DNA of 64,000 nucleotides from Methanosarcina acetivorans C2A (GTDB lineage: Archaea > Halobacteriota > Methanosarcinia > Methanosarcinales > Methanosarcinaceae): NCBI RefSeq assembly GCF_000007345.1, contig NC_003552.1, positions 4,278,001-4,342,000 of the forward strand, read 5' to 3'. Of this stretch, positions 1 to 10,800 are shown in pieces. The notes under the pieces were generated by a model. The model was not told where the DNA came from and searched no databases. It was given only the letters and a program-made list of their open reading frames with translations. The position numbers were made by a program, and so were the translations under genes. The number at the start of each line of letters is the position of its first letter. Position 1 is the stretch's first letter.

Positions 1-1088
1 CGGACCGATTTTTCAAGCTTGTTGATTCTTCCGTTCGGGGTCTGAGGGAGTTCAGGCTCATTGCTGCAGCGATTGAACTTGGGGTATTCGAAGCTCTAAA
101 AGTTCCTCTATCAGCAGGGGTCCTGGCTGAAAAGCTTGGCTGTGACCCGGTGCTTATGCCTCACTTCTGCGAGTCTCTCCACAGCCTCGGGCTCCTTGAC
201 AGGTTTGAGGAAGGGGTACATGAGAACGGAAAAGCGCAGATGCGGGAAAAAGGTGAATCTGAAGCCGGTACTGAGAACCTGAACCATGATTCCGGGGGAA
301 CAAATGTGGGGGCAGTGTACCTGGTCTCGGAACTGAGTGCAACGTATCTTCTGGAGAGCTCTCCTTTTTCCCAGCAACATTACCTTGCCGAAAGACTCAG
401 GAATGCTGAACTCTGGACCCGGCTTCCGGAGATTATGATGAAGGGGCCTGAGATCGTCGAGAAAGGGCATTTCTTCGGAGAGGTAGTCCACTGCATGGCT
501 GAAAATGCGCACTGCGGGCTTCTTCAGGATACGATCCGGGTTGTGCTGGAAAATGTAGATTTTACAAATGTCAAAAAGATGCTAGACCTCGGGGGAGGAC
601 ACGGGCTTTATGCAATCGTTTTTTCTAAGTTGAATGAAAGCCTTCAGGCTTTTGTTTTTGACCTTCCTCCGGTTACTCACAAGACTAAATATTTCATAGA
701 AAAGTATGGAGCCTCAAATGTGGACATAATTCCAGGAGACTTTTTTACTGATGAAATCGGAAGCGGGTATGATCTTATCTTTTCTTCCTTTAATCCCGGG
801 GGAAAAGTTCCTTCCCTTATCCCGAAGATTTCCGAAGCCCTCAGCCCCGGAGGCGTTTTTGTAACCCGGCAGGTCCCTGATGAAAAAATGAAATCCAGCC
901 CCCTGATAAGCCTTGATTGGAACCTCTGGACCTTTGAGGATGTAAAGAAAGGAGGATCAGGATACAGTTTCGAAAACAGCGTACCCTTTTCCGAATATAT
1001 AGAGATGCTGGGCAATTACGGGCTTGAAGTCTTCCGGGCCCTTGATATGAAAGACGGGTCAAGGATCGTATTTGCCTGGAAAGTATGA
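1..1088 (+). CDS. SAM-dependent methyltransferase (O-methyltransferase-like), 5' truncated by window edge
   Basis: The reading frame is open from base 3, so the gene begins left of the window; the internal GTG at 150 is not the true start. The visible N-terminal part (RLIAAAIELGVFEAL... LAEKLG) matches the winged-helix dimerisation domain of class I O-methyltransferases such as hydroxyneurosporene-type enzymes. It is followed by a Rossmann SAM-binding domain with the glycine motif LDLGGGHG near base 585, an acidic residue at the end of strand 2 (FVFDLPP) and PGDFF. The frame ends with TGA at 1086-1088. The substrate cannot be deduced. The gene lies beside a convergent DtxR-type regulator and upstream of an iron-related region, but no shared operon is visible. 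Family confidence is high, function low. Confidence 0.85.
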   Translation, partial: DRFFKLVDSSVRGLREFRLIAAAIELGVFEALKVPLSAGVLAEKLGCDPVLMPHFCESLHSLGLLDRFEEGVHENGKAQMREKGESEAGTENLNHDSGGTNVGAVYLVSELSATYLLESSPFSQQHYLAERLRNAELWTRLPEIMMKGPEIVEKGHFFGEVVHCMAENAHCGLLQDTIRVVLENVDFTNVKKMLDLGGGHGLYAIVFSKLNESLQAFVFDLPPVTHKTKYFIEKYGASNVDIIPGDFFTDEIGSGYDLIFSSFNPGGKVPSLIPKISEALSPGGVFVTRQVPDEKMKSSPLISLDWNLWTFEDVKKGGSGYSFENSVPFSEYIEMLGNYGLEVFRALDMKDGSRIVFAWKV

Positions 1089-1367
1089 GGGGAATTTTAC
1101 GGGAAAAGGGAGCCTCATCAAACCTGTACAGGTCAAAATTCTATATAGCAGGAATTCTCTACTCACGAATTCCATGCTTACCATTTTCTTCCTGAATTTC
1201 CTGTGATCCGGAGCTTTAGACCAGGGGTGCTCCTTCCATGGCGCTTCTTCTATCAGCTAAAATGGTTCCAGCATTTACATACTTCTTATACCCTTTGATT
1301 TTCTTCATAGATTCTCAGGTCAGTATGGAAAAAGCCCTGTTTAAGTCAAAAAAGCCCGAAAAATATC

Positions 1368-1850
1368 TCAATTTCCTTTACCATGAACTGGACACTTATC
1401 CCTGTTTTCAGGGGAGCAGCTTATATATTCACCTGTCTGGACAAAATATCTGAAATGTTCTATCCAGATTCTTGATTCATCTTCTTTATCCGTAAATTCT
1501 ATGAATTTTTTTAATGCCTGTGCCGTTTTTGGATTCAGGATATGTTCAATTTTGCACGCGTCTTCTTCTGCGGTCTTTTCATCAATCCCCAGATGCATGA
1601 GAAAATCCTTTAACATGCTGTATTTTTCCCTTGTTTTTCTGGCGATTTCCATACCTTTTTCGGTAAGGGTTACTCCACCGTACTTTTCATAATTTATGTA
1701 ACCTTCTTTATCCAGTTTTTTGAACATACCTGTAACAGTTGAAGGGCCGAGTTCCAGCTCGTTTGCTACATCTTTAACTTTAGCGTACCCTTTTTCTTCT
1801 ACAATTGATGCAATAATTTTCAGATAGTCTTCATCTCTTTCCGTTGTCAT
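1368..1850 (-). CDS. DtxR/MntR-family metal-dependent transcriptional repressor
   Basis: A 160-aa protein with an N-terminal winged helix (residues about 5-65, DYLKIIASIVEEKGYAKVKD... GPSTVTGMFKKLDKEGYI, then the wing YGGVTLTEKG) followed by the dimerisation/metal-binding helices (EEDACKIEH). This is the usual DtxR/IdeR/MntR two-domain layout. The SH3-like third domain is absent, as in MntR-sized members. The C-terminal tail has a short Cys pair (SCSPENRDKCPVHG) that may bind metal. Such proteins bind palindromic operators when loaded with Fe2+ or Mn2+. Three near-identical 26-bp palindromes in this window (3312, 19110, 27464), one in front of feo, are plausible targets, but that link is inferred. 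A TATA-like stretch sits at about 1879-1886, so the leader is short. Confidence 0.9.
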   Translation of the reverse strand: MTTERDEDYLKIIASIVEEKGYAKVKDVANELELGPSTVTGMFKKLDKEGYINYEKYGGVTLTEKGMEIARKTREKYSMLKDFLMHLGIDEKTAEEDACKIEHILNPKTAQALKKFIEFTDKEDESRIWIEHFRYFVQTGEYISCSPENRDKCPVHGKGN

Positions 1851-3311
1851 AAAACTCGAACCCTTTTTTGAGTACCGAATATATTTCGATTACTACATTC
1901 AGTTATGCGGGAAAGACATATAAGGATAGCTGTATGAAAGTGATGGTTATGTGAAAGGTGGCTATGTAATTGAAATGAAAAAGGTCGGAATATGACTGAA
2001 AAAAGTAAAATTGATACTGAATAATTGAGTACGGAATAAATTAACGAAAAACGAAAGAGAAGCCTGCTAATCAGCTCTCTCTTGAAACGTAAACCCATTA
2101 AAATTATATTAAAAATTCCTCAAGATGGTGATATTCTTAAAAGCCTTAGTACCTGCTTTTAAAAAAGAAATTTATACGATAAGAAATTATATTCAAACAC
2201 TCATTTATTAAATATTTTTCAATTCTCTCCGATTTCTTTTCTGAATTCTATGTAATCTCGCTCGACTTCTTCAAGTTCGTATTCCATTTTATATCACCAT
2301 TTTGGATTATTAGGATTAATTAGAGGATTATTAGGATTATAGTTCTTCCTAAAGATTTTACAGTCGGGAATTAATACGGCTGAATGGGTAACAATAGCAT
2401 AGGATTCGGTGACAGAGAATTCCTGGGATTTGCACGTTAAAAGGTCATTTCTGAACACAATTTGCTTTTTACACATATGCACCTCGTTTTTCACGGAAAA
2501 GGAATACAGGACAGAAATTATCGGGAGTTTTTCAAAGTTAGCGGAGGCGTCTCTATCCTGCTCTTCCTTCCCGTTGGTCTGAAAGAGTTCAAAAGCCTGG
2601 AATTTGTAACCTGTTGTCAAAGTGTTATATACCTGCATTTCTTCTTAGTCGTGATCTCGTATCTTGTCCATTGAGGTAGATTTGCCAGCACTCAGTTTAG
2701 AGATGTTCCTTGCTTTTGAACTCCGTTTCTTGTTTGTCGAGTTTTATCATACGCCCCGAGAGTTCAAACCTCCTGGTTAACTTCTTTTAATATAAGCTAT
2801 GGCAGTGTCGTGAGTTTGCTGTAAATCCTGTATCGTATATTTTAATTCTGTTCTTTTATTTCTTAATGTGTGGAACTTTTTGACTAAACAATTTCCGGTA
2901 TTTGGAACTTTGGTACTTGGAACTTTACATCTAAACCGGACATTGCCAAGGGTGTGTCTTTTGTGACTTTTTCAGTTAACCTTCTTTTGGAATTTATATT
3001 CCCATATTTTTTATTTTGGAGTATCAGTTTTTAGCTTTTTGTGAGATGCAATTTAGGAGTTAAGTTGCTGTTTAATAGTTCATCAATTCTTATTTCCTCA
3101 GTTCTAGTTTCACCTCCTTTTTCCTGAAAATATTATATCTATTTGGTTTTATTCCGCCAAGCTTTAAGTGGTGTTTTTTGGTTAAGCACCGGCGGACTCC
3201 CATATTCCCATCGTATTCGGTTTCCCCTATTTTTCAGCCATTTTCTATGTTGCAAACCTATTTCGGCTTACTAATCTTTTCCACATATTTGTAATGCACC
3301 GGGAACTATTT
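1851..3311. other. AT-rich intergenic region with decayed repeat copies
   Basis: No convincing full-length gene. The stretch 2219-2640 shares two blocks with 23660-23960 (see the mini-ORF entries), so it is one copy of a duplicated, decayed segment. The rest shows short broken frames only, with poly-T rich runs. Confidence 0.5.
2219..2287 (-). CDS. 22-aa mini-ORF, one of two conserved copies
   Basis: The frame MEYELEEVERDYIEFRKE... ends in GEN and TGA. A GGTGAT ribosome-binding-like motif lies about 6 nt before the ATG. A second copy at 23665-23733 preserves the amino-acid sequence better than the DNA, but its first codon is ATA rather than ATG. It could be a real small protein or the C-terminal tail of a lost, larger gene. 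No family is recognised. Confidence 0.35.
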   Translation of the reverse strand: MEYELEEVERDYIEFRKEIGEN

Positions 3312-3337
3312 ATAATTTTCGGATATACGAAAATTAT
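3312..3337. promoter_or_regulatory. 26-bp palindromic operator, DtxR-type candidate (copy 1)
   Basis: Near-perfect palindrome with core TTTTCGGATATACGAAAA. It is the exact reverse complement of the site at 19110-19135 and close to the perfect palindrome in front of feo at 27464. A TATAAATA-type box directly follows on the minus strand, which suggests a minus-strand promoter overlapping the operator. No intact gene follows it; the downstream region is decayed. Confidence 0.7.
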
Positions 3338-3484
3338 TCTTATATATGAAATAAAATCTGAATAGAAAATATTATTTGTAATAACAAATCTTTTTGTGTA
3401 TCCAAATAAAAGTTGTTTTGGCATTTTATTGCAAGCATAAGATATGCCCGCACCCACCTCAAAAACGCACATGAAATTCCTGAA

Positions 3485-4063
3485 TTACAGGCACAAAAAA
3501 TGAAAGTATGCATGGACTTTCATGCCAAATGCCTGTCCTGTCAGTATCGCACCCTTTTGTGCTACTCTGCTTTTACAACCTGATGAGGGTAGGGCTTCCT
3601 GTAACGGCTGCTTGCAGGGATATTTGTCTGTACCGTTTTCAAAATACCCTATTTGTTTTATTTTCCTGTGGCATGCCCAGGTTAGCGTGCTGGTGCAATT
3701 CTCTAATGTCGAATTAAGCGTAGCCCGCAATGCTGCCTAATCTGGAGCCACAGGTGATGGTTCCCGATGTGCTGCAGTCCGTAATTCTATAAAACGAAGG
3801 TACCGGTCTCACCGATTTATATTTCTCATGCTAGAAGCCTCCGCCAGCTAACCCCCGATACGTATCGCGTTGCATGATACCGAGATTGTGGCATCTGCCA
3901 AGCAGTTAGTTAAGAGGATAGGTTTATTCACATCATACGTGCCTGTATATTCCAACAGCCCTCCTGTCATAAGATTGTCTTCTCCTGGCGCCCTTATCCT
4001 AACTTCAGCATGGCATTATTTGATATCCAGGCCATCGAACACGCAACCTGCCAGGCATTAGGG
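3485..4063 (-). pseudogene. Decayed GLUG-repeat fragment, 3' remnant of the giant gene
   Basis: Minus-strand translation in shifting frames gives pieces clearly homologous to repeat units of the giant protein at 4879-17635. Bases about 4060-3855 read LAGCVFDGLDIK, stop, CHAEV... then MTGGLLEYTGTYD and NCLADATISV. Bases about 3845-3730 read SFYRITDCSTSGTI... LGSIAGYA. Bases 3728-3640 read [12 protein letters not shown] and QIGY. In-frame stops and frameshifts show it is dead. The sense direction and order match the giant gene, from which it is separated by the IS66 remnant, so it is most likely that gene's severed 3' part, with a deletion of the intervening chelatase and repeat sequence. Confidence 0.75.
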
Positions 4064-4881
4064 CCGAAAAAGAATGCTTTGAGAATTTAGAGGTTTTTGA
4101 AAGCATTATTCTAGAGAAGTTGCTGGCTTCTCCCGTTATTTATTTTGACGAACCCCGTATGAAAATTAAAGAAAAAAGGCACTGGCTTCATGTAGCCCCT
4201 ACTGACAAATACACCTGTTATTTCTCTCACCCCAAAAAAGGATATGAGGCAAAATGTTATGGGAATTCTTCCTGAATTTAGGGGAGTAACTGTTCACGAT
4301 GGATGTAACCCCTACAACGCTTATGATTGTGATCATGTTCTGTGCAATGCTCATTTACAGAGAGAACTTACTGGAATTGAAGAGAACTATAAACAGCAGT
4401 GGGCTAAAGAAATGAATGAATTGCTCACTGAGATGAAAAAGTATACTGACGAATGCAAAAAGCAAGTCAAAGAACTGGATTTTGAGCAAATTAAAGCATT
4501 GGAAGAAAGGTTTGATGCTATAGTCATAAAAGGAATTGAAGAAAATCCACAATCTCTAAATCCTGAAAAGCAAGGAAAACGTGGAGAAGCCAAAAACCAA
4601 GGCAAGGAATCTGCTGGATAGGTTTATAGAACACAAAGAAAAGACCCTGAGATTCCTCACAGATTTAAAAGTTCCTTTTGAGAACAATCGAGCAGAAAAA
4701 GATGTCAGGATGGTGAAACTACAGCAGAAAATATCAGGAACTTTCAGAAAACAAACGGAGTGCAAGCTTTCTGCAGAATTAGAGTGTACATTTCTACAAT
4801 CAGAAAGAATGGGTTGCCTGTTTTGGAGAGTATTATAGCGGCGCTCAAGGGAGCGCCGTTAACTCATACCCTGAATAGTTA
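4064..4881 (+). pseudogene. IS66-family transposase remnant (frameshifted, internally deleted)
   Basis: Frames joined across shifts read VIYFDEPRMKIKEKRHWLHVAPTD (about 4137-4207), GILPEFRGVTVHDGCNPY... CNAHLQRELTGIEE (4262-4385), and [20 protein letters not shown] (about 4670-4725). These are the RNase-H-like core and C-terminal signature of IS66 transposases. A frameshift near 4240, another near 4580, and a shortened N-terminus show decay. The right end carries a GC-rich hairpin (GGCGCTCAAGGGAGCGCC, 4842-4859), and ends near 4881, where the minus-strand sequence GTAACTATTCAGGG begins. That boundary creates the premature stop of the giant gene's fourth chelatase domain. Confidence 0.85.
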
Positions 4882-7800
4882 CTTGATTTCTTCAATATGG
4901 CCCGAAGCCGAGGTCACAAGTATCGGCACGGTGATAATGTGTTCAACACCCTGCTCTTCCAGACTGGCAATTGCCGTCCAGATATTTTCACCTTCAACAA
5001 ATTCTAAGAAGCCCAATTCTACAGGATACGGACAATCAATAGCTTCTACGGCATCCCGTATAGGTTGGTTCCACTCATCTTCCGGGGAGCCGGGCGCTAC
5101 TATCAGTATCCCGATTGTTGAGGACTCACCTCCTGACTCACCTCCTGACTCACCTCCTGACTCACTTCCTGTTTCTTCCTTCCCTATCTGGGGTGCATCG
5201 GATGCGCCGTTGATGGTCAGGGTACTGGTACAGTTTTCAATGGTGGAATCGTAGGCGTATCCTGCGATGCTACCCAATGTAGAACCTCCGCCTGTAATGC
5301 TGCCCGAAGTGGTAGAATCCTCAATTGCATAGGATGAAGGTATTGGCCTCTCATCTGCATAAAACTCATGATAAAAGCTCCCACCGACAAGACCTCCTAT
5401 GAGCTCGGTGCTGTTCACCACTGTGATGTTGACATTCGCCGAACACCCCTTTATCTCTGCGGGGGCATCATCACCAAAGGTACCCGTGAAGCCTAGAAGT
5501 CCCCCTACCAGGGTATTGTTTTCACCTAAAACCATGATGGAAACATCGGCATGGCAGTTTGTGACCTCGGTTCCTTCCTGGGCGTAGCCAGCGTTGCCAG
5601 CCAGTCCACCCAAGCCAAAGCAATTGTCTCCTTCTGCCGTTATCGTGCCTGTCGCCGTGCAATCCCGGACCGCAGAGTTCCCTTCCTGTCCGCCGAGTAT
5701 AACACCTGCGCAACAGCCATCGCCCAAGACCACAATATCCGCAACAGCGTCACAGCCAATAAGATCTCCAAAGGTACCTCCAGTTATGCCACCTGTTGCC
5801 TGATAGCCCTGGACTGTATTAATGCCAGTCAAAGTTACATTCTCCAGGGCGCTATCCAGAGCCTGGAATCCGATTACGCCACCCACCAAAAAGTTTCCGG
5901 TCACGTTCACATTTTCCACTTTCAGGTCGTATATGGAGCTTGGATTTTCCCCGTCTCCGACAGTGCACCCGAATAAACCCACTGCTGTGCCTGCAGGCTG
6001 GTCGATAGTCAGGTTGGAAATGGTATATCCGTTGCCGTTAAAGGTGCCGCTAAAGGCTAGTTCCGGATCCGGCGTCTCTTCATCCTCCGGGTCGTCGGAC
6101 AAAGGCTGGAAAATACCGATGGGTTCCCAGTTTTCATAGCCAGAGAGGTCGATGTTCGCCGTTAAAACGAAGTCTTTATCCAGATAGTTGCGCACCTGGT
6201 CAAGCTGTTCCACTGTTGAGATCCGGTACGGATCGGACTCCATGCCGCTGCCGCCCTCAAAGACGGTGCTTTCCCCTATGATCAACAAGTTATCGGCATC
6301 TTCCCAGCGCAATTTTTCCACTACTTGAGCCCGGAGAGCTTGAAAGGTCTTTTTTTCCTCAGAGCTTGCGGTATTATCTTTAACCTTGTTTTTTAAGGCA
6401 TAGAAGTTCTCCGGAAATACCTCGGGACGCGCCTTTACGGTTAATGTCCTGCCACTTTCATGATCAGTAATCTGATAACTATAATAATCTTCATTATGAG
6501 GCCGTTCTTCCAGACGATATCTAGCGGTACCCAGTATGGTTTGCAGTGCCGCTTCAGTGCCTTCTGAGTTTGGTCCGACTGCTGTAAAACGACTGCGCTC
6601 AGCAACAGCTCCAGGGCTCAAAACCTCAAGTGCTTCCTGCATAGCCCGGTAAGCAAAGGAACCGCAAACACAAACCTTTCCTCCTTCCTCCAGAGCAACA
6701 TCGGAATACTGGATTACATGTATCTGTCCTGATTCCTGCAGTTTTATGTCTCCCATAATCGCATCATTGGCACGAAATGCAATATATTGGGCCATGTTGG
6801 CATGAGGCAATAGTGCCCTTTGCCCGGCGTCGGGGTACAGGTAGGTTATACCCTCTAGGCTGGTGGGTATTTTACTGTCAGTATAAACTCCTTCACTCAA
6901 CATAACCGGCATTACTATAACTGTGCAGTCAGGATTATTCTTTTTTACCTCTTCGACCACGGTTCTTATGTTTGGTGTTCCAGCTCCCACAAATCCGTAA
7001 TATACTTGCTTGAATCCCTGTATTTGCTGCAGTTTATCCCCCAGGGATGCCATCTTTTCTTGCCAGACAGCTAGATTTTCCGGATTAGATGTACCGTGAG
7101 CAACCAGAACCACTATTTCTTTCTCAGCATCCTGGCTAAGGTTTTTCAATCTTTCATCGAGAATTTCGGCAATCAATAAATGATCATCTAAAGCGGAAGT
7201 CAATTCCACAGTGGTGGTTTTTTCGATTCTTTCCAAACCTTCTTCTTGTGCTGCTGCATCTTCCAGCGTGCTGGGTAAACCGAGCATGTATTTTATTTCT
7301 TCCATGTGGCTAGAAGCAGAACATACGAAAATCGGAACAGCCACAATTCGTTTCACTCCCTTTTCCTCCAGTGCCTGCACGGCCATGGCTATGTTTTCTG
7401 TTTCCGCATCCAAAAAGCCTAATTCTACTGGATAAGGCACTTCAACCTCGGCTACTGATTCACGTACACGCTGGTTCCAATTTTCATCTGACCCATGGGC
7501 TATTACTAATATTCCTATATCGGCAGTCTGCTCTTCATTTACAGCATAGCCAATCTGTTCAAGAGCGCCATCATTCCATGTCATAGTGCTGGTGCAGTCT
7601 TCTACGGTGGAATTATAGGCATAACCCGCTATGCTTCCCACTGATTCCGAACCGCCATTGATAGTGCCCGATGTGGAGCAATTATCTATGGCAAAAACAG
7701 AAGGAATTTTCTGAGTAAAACCCGTTGTGCTGCCGCCTACCAGACCGCCGACACAGGTCGTGCTGTCCGATACGTTGATGGTTGCATCCGTAACCGTACA

Positions 7801-10800
7801 TCCCGTTACCGAAGTGGGGGCGTCCTGGCCATAGGTGCCGACAATGCCTATCAGTCCTCCAATCAGACGATCGCCTGTACCCGAAGCTGTAATTGTCACA
7901 TTTTCAGCTGTGCAGTTCGTTATCTCCGGTGCCGCATAAGGCGCGCCGCATACTCCGCCCAGCGCCCAGCAGTTATTTCCTGTCGCCGTTACCGAACCGC
8001 CGGTTGCCCTGCAGTTGATCAACGAGCCTCCGTCCGTGCCGCCGACCACAACCCCGGCGCATATGCCGTCATCGCCTATAACTACGACGTCCGCAGCAGC
8101 GGTGCAGCCTTGCACGGTGTCAAAACTGGTTCCGACCACGCCGCCAATGCCCTGCAAGCCCTGAACCGTATTCAAGCCGGTCAAGGCTACGTTTTCCACC
8201 GTAAAATTCGTATGCTGGAGGCCGACAACACCGCCTACCAGATAGTATCCGGTTACATTCACATTTTCCACTTTCAGATCATGAATGGAGCCGGGATTAC
8301 CTTCCGCGCCCACAGCACAGCCGAACAAGCCTACCGCCAAAGACATAGGCTCATTGATGGTTACATTTGAAATAGTGTGATTGTTACCATCAAAAGTACC
8401 GGTAAAGGCTACCGCAGGCTTGGGAACCTCCGCATGCTCCGGTGCGTCCGACAAAGGCTCAAAGGCGCCGATGGGCTCCCAGTTCCCGTAGCCTGAGAGG
8501 TCGATATCCTCTGTCAGGATAAAGTGCTGGTCCAAATAATTGCGCACCTGATCAAGCTGCTCCGGCGTGGCGATCAGGTACGGATCCTCAACCGTGCCTG
8601 ATCCTCCTGCAAACGGCGATATTATGCTGGTCTGCTTGATATAGGAGATCGTAAAGGCCTGCCCCTCATCTTCTCCGGTTAACGTGAAAATGGTTTTACC
8701 CGCACTGTTTGTTGTGATGGTATACTTAGCCGCCTGCGGTTCATCGACTCTGGCGACATAGATACCGGACTTGACAGAAGCGGACCCGTCGTTGTCATAG
8801 GCGAAAACCTGATAATCGAGGGCGTGCTGCCCCATAGAATAGGTGCGGCCGTTTCCGTTCGCATCTACCACAAAGTACAGCGTATCAGGCTGAGCCTGTC
8901 CGTCTATATAATAATCCCAAGTGCCTACCAGATCGCTGATCTGGGACAGGGAACTGGATGTACGAGCCGCGGTGTAGTCCATATTTTCCAGGCAGAACAG
9001 GGCGATGACCGCTTCAATTTCGGTCTCTTCCGGGTCGCTCATCGCGGCCGTCGGGATTCCCGCCGCCATCCAGTAGGCATATGCGCCCCCGTAGAGTTTT
9101 AACAGTTCATCCAGATCGCTGCCGTAGCGGAACTCGATGTGGTGGGTGGTGTCCGGCGTATCCGGGGCCATTGCGAAATATTTGTATTCGTCCGCGTTGC
9201 CATCCAGACTTTCAAAAATATAGAAGCCGAATCTCGTCTCGTCGGTCGCTGTTTCGTAACCGACACAGCGGTAGGCATGGGAGAACAGTTCCCCTCCGCT
9301 TGCATTATAACCGCTGATCTGCGAGCCGTTGAAGATAACGGTCGCAACATCCCCGGTGAAGCCGCAATAGAACTGGGTGCTTTCGGGATTCTCAGTATAG
9401 GCCGCTACCGCCTCCGGACCGTAAAGCGTGCCACCGATGCTCGCCTTCATCGCGGCCGCCGTGTAAGCCGCATTGTCTTCGCCGACAATGACCGCGCAGT
9501 AATCGTGCCAATAATTGCTGTATTCCTCATTGAAGATCGCGCCTTTAAACAACGGCTGATAGGTGTCGGTCAGGCCGTACAACAGGGCCCCGCCGTCCGT
9601 GTCGCCCTCGCTCTCATACTGGTCCGCGCTCTCGTACATGAGCTGGTTGGCGCCGACTTTATTCGTCGCAACCGCTCCGTTGATCGTAAGACCTGTAAAC
9701 GTGCAACCGTCCACGTTGCTGCCCACCGCGCGGCCGGCCACCGCGCCGGGAATTGTCACACCGTAAGAGGAGGTGGCGTCCGTTCCGGCGATGATGGTGC
9801 CCGTCACCGTGCAGTCGGTCACATTAAACCGGTCCTCCATGCCGTAAAAGTAAAGGCCGGTACCCACCAGGCCGCCCACATGCGTCGCGCCGGGAGCGTT
9901 GATGGTCACATTTACGATGTTGTTTGAGATCTCGCAGGGAGGGGAAACCGTACGGAGGTCGGCATTATAGTTGCCATCCTGATCGTAGCCGCTGCCGTCG
10001 TCGCCCGTGCCGGCATAGCCGCACAGGCCGCCGATGGCGTGGCCGCCCTGTTCCGTCGTGATGACGACAGTCGCCGTGTTGCCGGAGATCCCGGTCATGC
10101 ACTGCAGGGCGCCGCCGATGCCACCCAGTCCCACCGGCTCGTTGCCCGCCGCGGTGACGGTACCGGTCGCCGTGCAGTTCTCAACGCTACCGGTGAAGCC
10201 GCCACCCACTACAAGGCCGCCACACTCGGCCACATCGCACTGGATGATACGCCCCTTGGTCTCGGAGTCCTCCGCATGGAAGTCATTGTCGCCGATCACG
10301 ATGATGTCCACGGTGTTCACCGTGCACCCGCTTATATCGGCTCCGTCGCTGCCGCCCGCGATGCCGCCGACGCAGTTGGTGCCGGTGACGGTGTTGGTGC
10401 CTGTCAGGGTAACGTTTGAAATCTCACCGCCCATGGCATAGCCGACCACGCCGCCAGCCGCTAGGGTGGTTTCATCGCCATTAACGGTCACGTTTTCCAT
10501 CGTCAGATCTTTGACGGTGCCAGTGGAGCAGGCGAACAGACCGCTCACCGCTACCATATCCCCGTCGGTGGCGGCCGTCATGTTGGAAATTTTGTAATTG
10601 TCGCCGTCAAAGCTGCCGGAGAACACCTTGGCCATATCCATCTCGCCGGTTTCCATATTCACATCGCTGGAATAGGTCAGAACGCCGATGGGTTCCCAGT
10701 TTTCGTAGCCAGAGAGGTCGATGTCCGCCGTCAAAACGAAGTCCTTGTCTAGGTAATTGCGCACATGGTCAAGCTGTTCTGCCGTAGCAATTTGATAGGG

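Noticed and set aside
1122-1133. Perfect 12-bp palindrome ACCTGTACAGGT after the first methyltransferase
   Set aside because: Short and single-copy, without promoter context; could be chance or a weak terminator stem.
1876-1889. CGAATATATTTCG near-palindrome before the DtxR gene as an autoregulatory operator
   Set aside because: Half-site orientation differs from the TTTTCG...CGAAAA palindromes; more simply a TATA region.
4244-4621. Separate hypothetical gene
   Set aside because: It is an internal piece of the frameshifted IS66 transposase remnant.
5551-10441. Several long plus-strand frames opposite the giant gene
   Set aside because: Shadows of the repeated coding sequence; no ribosome-binding sites and no recognised domains.
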